Of a stretch of DNA of 64,000 nucleotides, positions 9,520 through 18,123 are shown one piece after another. The stretch spans positions 1-64,000 of the forward strand of contig JAUYJT010000027.1 in NCBI GenBank assembly GCA_030700225.1, given 5' to 3'. Position numbers and translations under genes: made by a program. Position 1 is the stretch's first letter. Each line of letters starts with the position of its first letter. The stretch comes from Candidatus Nanopelagicales bacterium (GTDB lineage Bacteria; Actinomycetota; Actinomycetes; S36-B12; GCA-2699445). Under the pieces are notes generated by a model. The model did not search any database, was not told the DNA's origin, and was given only the letters and a program-made list of their open reading frames with translations.

Positions 9520-11973
9520 TCACCCCTGTGGGGCTGCTTCCACTTGACCCGACCGCCAGGTGTAGGCCCATGCTCCGGCGACGTCAGTGCGCGCTATCTG
9601 TGAGCCGGACCTTCGGTACAGCGCCAGGGCGCTGTCGGCTGGGTGCCCGTAGTCGTTGTCGGCCCCAGAGCTCACAGCGGCCATGCCCGCGTCTGTCCAG
9701 CTCGCGAACCGGGGGTGTTGGTTCGCCGAGCCGTGGTGCGGGATCACTACTAGGTCGATACCTCCGGGCACGGCGCCCGCTCGGATGATTGAGCCCTGAG
9801 CCCCACTCTCGATGTCACCGGTGAGCAGAGCCGAACCGGGTTCCACACCTGGCCATCGAACCAGCAGCACGACGCTGGAGTTGTTGGGGTCTGAACTGGC
9901 TCCGGGATCCCGACCGTCCGGCCACAGGACCCGCGCGTCAACCGCGCCGCTGTGGATCTCGTCCCCGGCTCGCGCGACTCGGACTGGGACGCCCTCCCGC
10001 TTCGCAACTGTCTCGACGAAGGACGCGTTCTCCTCAGGCTCCCGCAGCGGGCTGACCAGGATCTGCCCCGTGTCCCAACCCTCCAGCACCTCTTCCAGCC
10101 CGCCGACGTGATCGGCATGGAAGTGAGACAGCACGACGCCTGATAGCTGTTTCACGAGTGCATCCGACAAACACTGGGCCACGCCGCCGTCTTCGGGTCC
10201 GGCGTCCACAAGGACAGCGCCATCGTCGGATGTGCGCAGAAGCGCGGCCGATCCCTGCCCCACGTCGCAGACAATGACCCGCCAGTCGTCAGGAGGCCAG
10301 GCCCGTGAGGATCTGGAAAGCGGACCGCACGCCACGGCGGCTGGCACTAGTGCGGCCGCACACGCGAGCAGTCCTATGACAGCCCAACGCGGGTCGGACG
10401 ACTCTCCTGACCCACAGCGGCGCGGGCTGAACACCGAGGCTGTCCAGTGGCATGTGGCGCGCAGCCGGGGACCACGCGACCAGGCCGCCATAGCAGCCGC
10501 CGCTAGCAGCACAGTCACCACCAATGCCGGGCCAGGGCCGCTCTTGGACAGTTCTTGGGTCCGTTCGGCGATGTTCGCGATCCATCCTGAGAATGGAATC
10601 GCCAGCGCACCCAGTCCGGATGCCAGCTCCGGCGAGGCCAAGCTGATGACGGCCGCCCCGAGCCCGAGGAGGGTAATGGGCGCCACGACGGGCGCCGCTA
10701 GCACGTTCGCCGGAACCGCCAGGACACTCACGCCTCCATTCATCGCCAGCAGGATGGGTGCTGTCGCGATCTGTGCGCCGATGGTCAAACACAGCGCGTC
10801 AATCGCCAGACTTGGGACCCTGGCGGCGCCCGGGATTCGCTGGGCGTTTCGCCGCATGACTGGGGAGATCACGAGTAGGCCGATCGTCGCCGCCACCGAC
10901 AACGAGAACCCCAGTGACACGCTCAGTCCCGGGCTTATCAGCAGCAGTAGTGTCACGGCGGTCCCCATCGCGGGTAACCCAGCTAGCGCCCCGCCACGCC
11001 ACAGGCCGATCAGCGCCACGCAGCCCATGCCCGCCGCCCTGAGCACGCTTGGCTGCGGCCCGACCAATGCCACGTACCCCGCGAGAACGATGCCCCCGGC
11101 AGCGAACTGACCGCCCGGGGGAATGCGCGCCAGACGCGCCGCCCCTATCCCCACGAGCAGGACCAGCGCCGTGTTTCCGCCGGACACAGCTGTTAGGTGC
11201 GACAGTCCGGAGTCGCGCATCGCGTCGCCGAAATCAGGGCTCTGCTGTGACTCATCGCCCAGGGCCAGGCCGGCTACGAGGCTCGCCGGTGCGGCGGGTT
11301 GTTCCGCGAGGGCATCCCGCAGGCCTTGCCTCACCCGGTGCAGCCATTCGGCAGGCCCGGACACCGGGCTCAGTATCTGAGGCGAACGTGAGACGCGAAG
11401 GGTCGCCGCGGAGTCGTCGCCGACCCGCCGGGGCAGAAGTTTTCCGCGAACCTCGACGACAGTTCCAATGGGCAAGCCGACCCATTCGGAGTCCGCCGGT
11501 GCCAGTATCCGCACCGGGGCATCCAGCGACCACTCCTGTCCCCTGCTGGCACGCACGGCTGTCAACCTGCCTCGAAGCGACACGCCGGCCTCTTGCCAGG
11601 CCCCGGCCGGTGCCACATTCCGAGTCTCGCTGGCCGTCGTCAAGGTCGCGAGCACATCGGCGTGACTCGCAGCGGCTTCGGCGATCACAGGTTGTTCCAG
11701 GCTGGACACCGCGCCTCCACCAACCGCGACTCCCGCCACGACTGCCACCCCCGCCATGGCCACCGCGGGTCGTAGAGCGCGCCACCTTCCAAGGATGGCT
11801 CCGCTGAGTCCTCCAACGACGAGCCCCGCGGCTAGCGCGCCAACCCAGCCCCACAGGTAGGTGGAAGCGCTGCTGAGCCAAACCGCGACGGCCAGCGTCG
11901 GCAAAGTCGCGTTGAACCCTGGCCTACGCTCACCGACAACTTCGTTGCCGACTCCCGCCTGGTCTGTGGTCAC
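9520..11973 (-). CDS. comEC: ComEC/Rec2 family competence channel
   Basis: 817-residue polytopic membrane protein of the DNA-uptake channel family. The order is an N-terminal set of hydrophobic helices, the competence core region (about residues 230-500, beginning LVAGLALGDESQQSPDFGDAMRDSG), and a C-terminal metallo-beta-lactamase domain with the metal motif HFHADH (VVLSHFHADHVGG), as in ComEC proteins proposed to degrade the non-transported strand. It overlaps comEA by four bases. Whether this organism is naturally competent cannot be told from these two genes alone, since no pilus genes are in the window. Confidence 0.94.
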   Translation of the reverse strand: MTTDQAGVGNEVVGERRPGFNATLPTLAVAVWLSSASTYLWGWVGALAAGLVVGGLSGAILGRWRALRPAVAMAGVAVVAGVAVGGGAVSSLEQPVIAEAAASHADVLATLTTASETRNVAPAGAWQEAGVSLRGRLTAVRASRGQEWSLDAPVRILAPADSEWVGLPIGTVVEVRGKLLPRRVGDDSAATLRVSRSPQILSPVSGPAEWLHRVRQGLRDALAEQPAAPASLVAGLALGDESQQSPDFGDAMRDSGLSHLTAVSGGNTALVLLVGIGAARLARIPPGGQFAAGGIVLAGYVALVGPQPSVLRAAGMGCVALIGLWRGGALAGLPAMGTAVTLLLLISPGLSVSLGFSLSVAATIGLLVISPVMRRNAQRIPGAARVPSLAIDALCLTIGAQIATAPILLAMNGGVSVLAVPANVLAAPVVAPITLLGLGAAVISLASPELASGLGALAIPFSGWIANIAERTQELSKSGPGPALVVTVLLAAAAMAAWSRGPRLRATCHWTASVFSPRRCGSGESSDPRWAVIGLLACAAALVPAAVACGPLSRSSRAWPPDDWRVIVCDVGQGSAALLRTSDDGAVLVDAGPEDGGVAQCLSDALVKQLSGVVLSHFHADHVGGLEEVLEGWDTGQILVSPLREPEENASFVETVAKREGVPVRVARAGDEIHSGAVDARVLWPDGRDPGASSDPNNSSVVLLVRWPGVEPGSALLTGDIESGAQGSIIRAGAVPGGIDLVVIPHHGSANQHPRFASWTDAGMAAVSSGADNDYGHPADSALALYRRSGSQIARTDVAGAWAYTWRSGQVEAAPQG

Positions 11974-12734
11974 CCGACAGACAGTTTCGACCTCATCGAC
12001 GCCAGCGTGGCGTCCCCTATCCCTGACACCTCAAGCAAGTCATCCACGCTCCGGAACGGCCCGTTCGCGGTCCGCCACTCGACGATGCGGGCCGCCAGCA
12101 CAGGCCCGACGCCAGGAAGGTCTTCTAGTTCAGTCGCAGTGGCACGGTTGATGTCGATCACGGCGCTTGGACTCGCCGCCGTGGATGGGGCCGACGCCGG
12201 GCTCGTCGCGGGCGTCCAGCCGCGGCCGACGATGACCTGCTGCCCGTCTGTGAGGATCTGCGCAAGGTTGACCGGTCCGAAGTGCCTTCCGGGCCGCAGA
12301 CCACCCGCCGCCTCGATCGCGTCAGCGACCCTGGAGCCATCCGGAAGACGTTGAAGTCCTGGCCGCCGCACCGCCCCCCGCACGTCGACCACGACGACGC
12401 CACCCGTCTGACTGCCAGGAGTCGCCGAGGCTGCCCCGGTCGGCGTGGCACTCTCTTGCGCTGTGGAGGCGGGAGTAGCTGGCGACGTGACCAGCAGTTC
12501 CGGTCCCGGCGGCGGCTCCGTCGTCGACGGTTGCCCTGACGCCAGAGAAGCCGATTCGACTGACTGCGCCGTCATCGTGAGGTTGGGTTCTGCCCGGCCT
12601 TGGCTCCACCACCAAGCCGCCAGACCCATGGCAACTACGGACATCGCCACGACACCGCGCACCGACGACCAGTCGGGCAGTCGGCGTCGGCGTGGTAGTG
12701 GCTGAAGGCGAAGCTCTTCGCGGTCGTTTGTCAC
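11970..12734 (-). CDS. comEA: ComEA-type DNA-binding protein (SLBB plus helix-hairpin-helix)
   Basis: 254-residue membrane-anchored DNA receptor. One transmembrane helix near the N-terminus (VVAMSVVAMGLAAWWW) is followed by a Pro/Ser/Thr-rich linker, an SLBB/SOS domain (VVVVDVRGAVRRPGLQRLPDG) and a C-terminal double helix-hairpin-helix (DINRATATELEDLPGVGPV... VSGIGDATL) that binds dsDNA outside the membrane. Its stop overlaps the comEC start by four bases, so the two are translated together. Confidence 0.94.
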   Translation of the reverse strand: MTNDREELRLQPLPRRRRLPDWSSVRGVVAMSVVAMGLAAWWWSQGRAEPNLTMTAQSVESASLASGQPSTTEPPPGPELLVTSPATPASTAQESATPTGAASATPGSQTGGVVVVDVRGAVRRPGLQRLPDGSRVADAIEAAGGLRPGRHFGPVNLAQILTDGQQVIVGRGWTPATSPASAPSTAASPSAVIDINRATATELEDLPGVGPVLAARIVEWRTANGPFRSVDDLLEVSGIGDATLASMRSKLSVG

Positions 12735-13041
12735 CCTTCGAAGCTAGGTCCGATAGGTCATCCCGGCGAGCCATGTTCTCGCCCTGTGGACTAGCACCTG
12801 TTCGTCCACAAGCAAGCCGAATATGGGCGGGTCGGTGCGCGCTACGGTCACGACATCCGCACCGCGGTAACCTCCCACAGCGTCCGAACTGCCCGATCCA
12901 CCCCAGCCATCGACGGAAACGGCCGCTAACGCAAGACGCGACAGTTTCCGAAAGAAACGCCTGTTCTAACGGGCGCGTCTGTACCCAAACATTCGCGTTT
13001 GTCGGGAACGGCCGCTAACGCAAGGGGTGGGCAGGAGATGG
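12735..13041. other. 307-base intergenic region with two direct repeats and internal palindromes
   Basis: No convincing gene. It holds two 22-base direct repeats with one mismatch (12914-12935 and 13003-13024, core AACGGCCGCTAACGCAAG). Between them is a palindromic stretch: GACGCG (12935-12940) pairs with CGCGTC (12974-12979), and an inner ACAGTTTC...GAAACGCCTGT hairpin lies inside. CAAAC-N6-GTTTG follows. It separates comEA from the 3' end of the thioesterase gene. Confidence 0.6.
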
Positions 13042-13566
13042 CTAGCCCGGCGGAGTTCGATACAGGCAGGTCAGCCGGGCCGTGCAAACCGGCCGGTCGT
13101 TCTCGTCTGTCAGGGAGATCATCAGGGTCGCCAGAGTGCGGCCGATCACCAGCGGTTTGGCCACAGCGGTCACGGTGCCGGAAGTGGCCGATCGGTGATG
13201 CGCGCACGACAGTTCGATGCCGACGGGGAAGCGGCCCTCGGGGGCAAGAAGCGCCGCCAGCATCGATCCGATTGATTCAGCCAGCACAGCGCTCGCGCCG
13301 CCGTGAAGAAGCCCCATCGGCTGCCGGTTCCCCACAACGGGCATCGTCGCCCGGATCCCATCGGGCCGGGCCTCCGTTATGCGGATACCCATGCGTTCCG
13401 CCAGCTCGCCGTGGTGCTGATTCAGGCGCTCGACGACATCAACAGGCCAGCTATCGCCGGGCTGAATCTGGGGGATAGGGGGGAAGGAGTCTTCAGCGTC
13501 TGGGGGTCCCCCCGCCCGCCGCGCTGCGGCGGGGAGGGGGAGAGGCGCAGGGAGGGATTCCGTCAC
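13042..13566 (-). CDS. PaaI-family hotdog thioesterase
   Basis: 174-residue hotdog-fold acyl-CoA thioesterase. The core includes the catalytic-loop region PMGLLHGGASAVLAESIGS, with the HGG motif typical of PaaI/MenI-like enzymes, and a C-terminal strand ending VCTARLTCLYR. MenI-like and general aromatic acyl-CoA hydrolases share this pattern, so the substrate is open. The start is uncertain: GTG at 13566 leaves a Pro/Ala-rich N-terminal extension of about 40 residues over a GC-rich hairpin; an ATG at 13611 would begin only 13 bases from the divergent polA start. No good ribosome site decides it. Confidence 0.85.
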   Translation of the reverse strand: MTESLPAPLPLPAAARRAGGPPDAEDSFPPIPQIQPGDSWPVDVVERLNQHHGELAERMGIRITEARPDGIRATMPVVGNRQPMGLLHGGASAVLAESIGSMLAALLAPEGRFPVGIELSCAHHRSATSGTVTAVAKPLVIGRTLATLMISLTDENDRPVCTARLTCLYRTPPG

Positions 13567-13623
13567 GTCAGGGAGGTTACCGGCACCCGTGCGCTGTCGG
13601 AGCGTCCGCATAGGCTCAGGGGG

Positions 13624-16359
13624 ATGAAACCTAGGCCGCGACTGCTGCTCGTGGACGGCCACTCGTTGGCTTACCGCGCCTTCTACGCGTTGCCGACAGA
13701 CAAGTTCGGCACAAGCACCGGCCAGCCAACCAACGCGGTGTACGGATTCACATCCATGCTGATCAGCACGCTGAGGGATGAGCAACCCACTCATGTGGCG
13801 GTGGCTTTCGACGTTTCGCGGCGCACATTCCGCAGTAGCGAGTACGCGGAGTACAAGGCGAACAGGGCGGAATCGCCACAGGAGTTCGCCGGGCAAGTGG
13901 ACTTCATCAGGGAAGTCCTCGCTGCGATGGGGATCAAGTCGATCGAGCGCGAGGGCTTCGAGGCCGATGACGTGCTCGCGACGCTGGCCCGCACGGCCGC
14001 GAGTCAGGGCATGGATGTTCTGATCCTGTCCGGAGATCGCGACGTCTTGCAGCTGGTGTCAGACCACGTCACTGTCTTGTACCCTCGGCGCGGCGTCTCA
14101 GACCTGGCCAGGATGACACCGGCTGCGGTTCGCGAGAAGTACTCGGTGTCCCCACAGACGTACTGCGACCTGGCTGCGATCGTCGGGGAAACGTCAGACA
14201 ATCTCCCCGGCGTCCCGGGGGTCGGGCCTGGATACGCTGCCAAGTGGTTAGGCCAGTTCGGTTCCTTGGCCGGAATCCTGGAACACGCCGATGAACTGCC
14301 AGGCAAGAAGGGCGAGGCCCTGCGGGAGCACGCCCAGCAGGTACTGCTGAACCGGCGCTTGAATCAACTCGTGGACGACCTTCCGCTGGATGAGTCGCCG
14401 GACGATCTGATCCGAGCGCCTCTGGACCGGGGGCGCATCCACGAGGTCTTCGACGCTCTCCAGTTCCGCGTGCTGCGCGACCGCCTGTTCGCGACCCTTG
14501 AGGCAGATGTCGCCCGGCCGGAAGACTCCCAGACGGTTGACACCGAGGTGATCGCGCCAGGCCACGTCGCGGAGTGGCTCAGGGTCAACGCTGAAGCGGA
14601 TCTTTACGGTCTGGCTTGGTCTGGACAGTGGGGTCGCGGCACTGGCGACCTTGACGCCCTGGCCATCGCCGCTGCCGCGGGCCCTGCCGCCGCCGCTGCG
14701 GGCCCTGCCGCTGCCGCTGCCGCGGGCCCTGCCGCTGCCGCTGGCCCATCGGCCGGATGGTGCGATCTATCCTTCCTGACCGCCGATGATCAGGAGGCCC
14801 TCAAGACGTGGCTCGCTGATGGGAGCGTCCGCAAGGCCGTCCACGATGCGAAGGGTCCGCTGCTCGCTCTGCGCGCCCGGGGATGGGCCATGTCTGGCCT
14901 GGTCGTCGACACGGCACTCGCGGCCTATCTCGTGCTTCCCGGACAACGTTCCTTCGGCCTCGTCGACCTCGCGGCTCGCTTCCTTCAACGCGACCTGGCC
15001 ACCAGCGAAGAAGTCGGCGGCCAGATGCTCCTTGACGCCGGCGGGGAACGCGACGCCTCGAGGATGGGCTCGCTCGCCAAGGCCACCGGTGACTTGGCGA
15101 TTGAGCTGACGCGGATGCTTCAGGAGCGTGGGGGCAGCCGATTGCTGGCCGAGCTTGAGATGCCGCTGCAAGGAGTCCTGGTCGACATGGAGGCCACGGG
15201 TATCGCGGTGGACGTCAAGCGGCTCGTCCAACTGGAGCGGGAGTTCGCGGACCGGATGAGACAGACCGAGGAGCAGGCACACGATCTGGCCGGGCGGCCC
15301 TTCAACCTGGGAAGCCCAAAGCAGCTTCAGGAGATCCTGTTCGGTGAACGCGGCCTGCCGAAGACGAAGCGGATCAAGACCGGGTACACAACCGACGCGG
15401 ACGCGTTGCAGTCCCTGTTCGCCAAGACCGAGGACCCGCTGCTCCAGGAGTTGTTGATCTGGCGGGATGTTAGCCGGATGCGGCAGACAGTCGCCGGGCT
15501 GATCCCGCTGGCTGATGCCGCCCATCGCATTCACACCACGTTCAACCAAACCGTGGCCGCGACCGGGCGCCTGACGAGCGCCGACCCCAACCTGCAGAAC
15601 ATCCCCGTCCGCACCCCCGAGGGACGGCGGATCCGAGCCGCGTTCGTCGTCGGCGATGGGTACGAGACCTTGTTGACAGCGGACTACGCACAGATCGAGA
15701 TGCGGATAATGGCGCACGTTTCCGGGGACCAAGGCCTCATTGACGCGTTTCGCGCCGGAGAGGACTTGCACACGAGCGTCGCCTCGCAGGTTTTCGGCTG
15801 TCCCGCCGACCAGGTTGACCCCGAGATGCGCCGCCGGATCAAGGCGATGTCGTACGGGCTGGCCTATGGGCTGTCCGCGTACGGTCTCGCCACGCAGCTT
15901 GGCACTTCGCCAGAGGAAGCCAAGAGCCTCATGGACACGTACTTCGAGCGGTTCGGCGCGGTCAGGGATTACCTGCATGGCGTCGTGGAAGAAGCGCGCC
16001 AAACCGGCTTCACCGAAACGATCTTGGGGCGGCGGCGGTACTTGCCGGACCTGACCAGTGACAACCGAATGCGTCGTGAGATGGCCGAGCGCATGGCGTT
16101 GAACGCGCCCATGCAAGGCTCCGCCGCCGACATAATCAAAGTGGCCATGATCGACATCCACCGTGAGCTGCGAGACGCTGGACTTGGCAGCAGGCTGCTT
16201 CTGCAGGTCCACGACGAACTCGTTGTCGAAGTGGCGCCCGGTGAGTGCGACGTCGTGCTCGGCCTCGTCAAGAACCGTATGGAGCACGCGGTCGAGCTCT
16301 CAGTGCCAATCTCCGTCCACATCGGACTCGGCGTGGATTGGGACAAGGCAGCTCACTGA
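13624..16359 (+). CDS. polA: DNA polymerase I
   Basis: 911-residue repair/lagging-strand polymerase. The order is an N-terminal 5'-3' exonuclease (RLLLVDGHSLAYRAFYAL, FEADDVLATLA, SDNLPGVPGVGP), a degenerate 3'-5' exonuclease domain (about 300-500) and the C-terminal polymerase with motif A (LTADYAQIEMRIMAH), motif B (RRRIKAMSYGLAYG) and motif C (LLLQVHDELVVE). The DxE residues needed for proofreading are absent, as in mycobacterial PolA. That dead domain carries an Ala/Pro low-complexity stretch (14668-14748) built from tandem GGCCCTGCCGC-like units. The ATG at 13624 follows CAGGGGG; the open frame upstream to 13303 overlaps the thioesterase and is rejected. Confidence 0.96.
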   Translation: MKPRPRLLLVDGHSLAYRAFYALPTDKFGTSTGQPTNAVYGFTSMLISTLRDEQPTHVAVAFDVSRRTFRSSEYAEYKANRAESPQEFAGQVDFIREVLAAMGIKSIEREGFEADDVLATLARTAASQGMDVLILSGDRDVLQLVSDHVTVLYPRRGVSDLARMTPAAVREKYSVSPQTYCDLAAIVGETSDNLPGVPGVGPGYAAKWLGQFGSLAGILEHADELPGKKGEALREHAQQVLLNRRLNQLVDDLPLDESPDDLIRAPLDRGRIHEVFDALQFRVLRDRLFATLEADVARPEDSQTVDTEVIAPGHVAEWLRVNAEADLYGLAWSGQWGRGTGDLDALAIAAAAGPAAAAAGPAAAAAAGPAAAAGPSAGWCDLSFLTADDQEALKTWLADGSVRKAVHDAKGPLLALRARGWAMSGLVVDTALAAYLVLPGQRSFGLVDLAARFLQRDLATSEEVGGQMLLDAGGERDASRMGSLAKATGDLAIELTRMLQERGGSRLLAELEMPLQGVLVDMEATGIAVDVKRLVQLEREFADRMRQTEEQAHDLAGRPFNLGSPKQLQEILFGERGLPKTKRIKTGYTTDADALQSLFAKTEDPLLQELLIWRDVSRMRQTVAGLIPLADAAHRIHTTFNQTVAATGRLTSADPNLQNIPVRTPEGRRIRAAFVVGDGYETLLTADYAQIEMRIMAHVSGDQGLIDAFRAGEDLHTSVASQVFGCPADQVDPEMRRRIKAMSYGLAYGLSAYGLATQLGTSPEEAKSLMDTYFERFGAVRDYLHGVVEEARQTGFTETILGRRRYLPDLTSDNRMRREMAERMALNAPMQGSAADIIKVAMIDIHRELRDAGLGSRLLLQVHDELVVEVAPGECDVVLGLVKNRMEHAVELSVPISVHIGLGVDWDKAAH
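14668..14748 (+). repeat. Imperfect GC-rich tandem repeat inside polA
   Basis: Units of roughly GGCCCTGCCGCYGCYGCTGC are repeated about four times, encoding alternating poly-Ala and Gly-Pro (AAAAGPAAAAAGP...). The array stays in frame and lies in the inactive 3'-5' exonuclease domain of PolA, away from polymerase motifs. Confidence 0.8.
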
Positions 16360-16462
16360 CCGGCCGATGCGTGGCGGTACGGTGCGGGGCGGGACGGTCA
16401 CCATTTGGCAACGACTTCGCGCTGCGGCGCTCGATTCAGTTGCGGTGTGGCAATCTTCCTGC

Positions 16463-17920
16463 ATGGCACGCGTGGCGGTGAGTGCGACAGTGGTTGTCGC
16501 TTCGCTTCTGGCTGCCTCGGGATGCGCCGTCAACCGGGTCACAGACCCCAATCCGGACGTCGGTTTCACGCCTTGCACACAGGTGGAGTGCTCCGGGGAG
16601 CTGCCAAGCGGGTCGGCCTTCGAAATCATGATGCCCCAGACGTGGAACGGCTCACTGGCCATCTACTCGCATGGCGCGAGCGCCGACAGTGACTCCGCAG
16701 CCGCATCGGCTGGCTTCCTTCCAGCGGGCCGCGCTCTAGGCCCAGCCCCGGCGCCGCTGTGGAGTAGGGGCGACAAGTCCATCGCGGATGTGCTGCTCGG
16801 GGCTGGCTACGCGATCGCGGGCGCGGCTCCCGGCGAAGGGGCTTGGCGAGTTCCCGCTCAAATCAAGTCAGGTGAGGAGCTGTACGAGTATTTCTCTGAG
16901 AACATCGCTGTTCCGAACCGCGTCTACGTTTGGGGGATGTCGGAGGGGGGACTCGCGAGCGTTCGGCTCGCTGAGCTCCACCCAGACTGGGTCTCCGGGG
17001 GCGCCGCTTTGTGCGCTCCCACGGCCGGCGCGCGCCCGACGTTCAACCTGGCTTTGGACGTGGCCTTCGCGGTGAAGCAACTCATGTATCCGCGCATGAA
17101 GCTCACCGGGTACTCGTCGGTTGAGGAAGCCGCGGCTGTTCGCGATGCCGCGATAGTCAGAGTCCGCCGCGCTCCCCTCACTCCAAGCGGGGTAGCGAAA
17201 GTGCTGTTCATCGGGTCGCTGTCCGGGCTCCCCGCTGAATCGGTGACAGAATCTGGGGAGGACAGATCAAGCCAGGCGGCGGCCTACGGCGAAGGCATTG
17301 AGAACCTGATCGCGATGTCGACGGTGTTGCGTTACGACTTGGAGCGACAAGTCGGGGGAAACCCCTCCAGCAACTCCGGGACCGACTACCTGTCACGAAT
17401 ATCGGCGGCGGAGCAGTCCGTGATCGACGAGCTACGGTCCGGGTCGGTCGCCGCGCTGTACGACAAGCTCAACGCCGGGCAACGTATCGAGTCAGAGCCT
17501 GACGCTGAGGCGTCCGCGGCGGAGTTGGGCGGCCCCTCCGGCGACGTGGCCGTTCCATTGATCGCGCTGCACAACGCGGCCGATCCTGTCTACATAGCTC
17601 AGCACGCGACGTCATACGCGGATCGCGCAGCCTCCCACTCCGCTGAATCGCGCGCGAGGCTGGTCAACCTGTTCGTGGTCCCTCCGGACGGCCAGTCCAG
17701 CGTGAATCCGGCCGATGAGGGGGCGGGGCATTGCGTTTTCAAGCGGCGCACGGTCTTGGGAACGATGATTCTGCTCAACGACTGGGCGCGCAACGGCCGA
17801 TATCCGCAGCGGGATGCGATCGAAAAGGCCCTGCCTGGGGCGGAGCTGGCCGTCAACGCGGACGTCGGTGCGTGGCCCGCGACTGGGGTAGTGCCGACAG
17901 CTCAGCGCAGTGTCCCTTGA
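16463..17920 (+). CDS. Lipoprotein alpha/beta hydrolase
   Basis: 485-residue secreted lipoprotein. A signal peptide ends in a lipobox (LLAASGCA), so the mature protein should be lipid-anchored at an N-terminal Cys. The hydrolase fold is suggested by the nucleophile elbow GMSEGG (VYVWGMSEGGLAS), an acid in NAADPVYIAQHA and a histidine in EGAGHCVF. These make a plausible Ser-Asp-His triad. The substrate is unknown. The frame is open upstream into polA, but the ATG at 16463 gives a clean signal peptide. A strong hairpin follows the stop at 17930-17962. Confidence 0.8.
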   Translation: MARVAVSATVVVASLLAASGCAVNRVTDPNPDVGFTPCTQVECSGELPSGSAFEIMMPQTWNGSLAIYSHGASADSDSAAASAGFLPAGRALGPAPAPLWSRGDKSIADVLLGAGYAIAGAAPGEGAWRVPAQIKSGEELYEYFSENIAVPNRVYVWGMSEGGLASVRLAELHPDWVSGGAALCAPTAGARPTFNLALDVAFAVKQLMYPRMKLTGYSSVEEAAAVRDAAIVRVRRAPLTPSGVAKVLFIGSLSGLPAESVTESGEDRSSQAAAYGEGIENLIAMSTVLRYDLERQVGGNPSSNSGTDYLSRISAAEQSVIDELRSGSVAALYDKLNAGQRIESEPDAEASAAELGGPSGDVAVPLIALHNAADPVYIAQHATSYADRAASHSAESRARLVNLFVVPPDGQSSVNPADEGAGHCVFKRRTVLGTMILLNDWARNGRYPQRDAIEKALPGAELAVNADVGAWPATGVVPTAQRSVP

Positions 17921-17929
17921 CACATAGTT

Positions 17930-17962
17930 GGACCGCCGTTTGACCCCCGTCTCAGGCGGTCC
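17930..17962 (+). terminator. Hairpin after the lipoprotein gene
   Basis: GGACCGCC (17930-17937) pairs perfectly with GGCGGTCC (17955-17962) around a 17-base loop, ten bases after the stop codon. There is no T-tract, as is common in actinobacteria, so a terminator role is likely but not certain. Confidence 0.5.
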
Positions 17963-17991
17963 GTAGTCTGGCACTTGCGTTGTGGGCTGCG

Positions 17992-18017
17992 CGCGGTCTC
18001 GGACCGAGCAGACCGCG
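17992..18017 (+). promoter_or_regulatory. Stem-loop in the rpsA upstream region
   Basis: CGCGGTCT (17992-17999) and AGACCGCG (18010-18017) form an eight-base-pair stem with a ten-base loop. A competing CTCGG-A-CCGAG hairpin lies inside. It is about 107 bases before the rpsA start and may belong to its leader or promoter region. Confidence 0.4.
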
Positions 18018-18123
18018 TTGTTCTGGGCAAGAGTCGGCGACGGGGGGATTCCCCCGGATCCGGAGACCAAGAACAAGAGTTCACTGCGCGAAGCTACTAG
18101 CGACAATGGAACGAACCAACTTC

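Noticed and set aside
13303-13623. Upstream extension of the polA frame
   Set aside because: It overlaps the thioesterase and lacks the conserved start; the ATG at 13624 has a ribosome site and gives the standard N-terminus.
14767-16287. 506-residue open frame on the minus strand inside polA
   Set aside because: It is antisense to conserved polymerase motifs and its product has no recognisable family features; high-GC genes often leave such open shadow frames.
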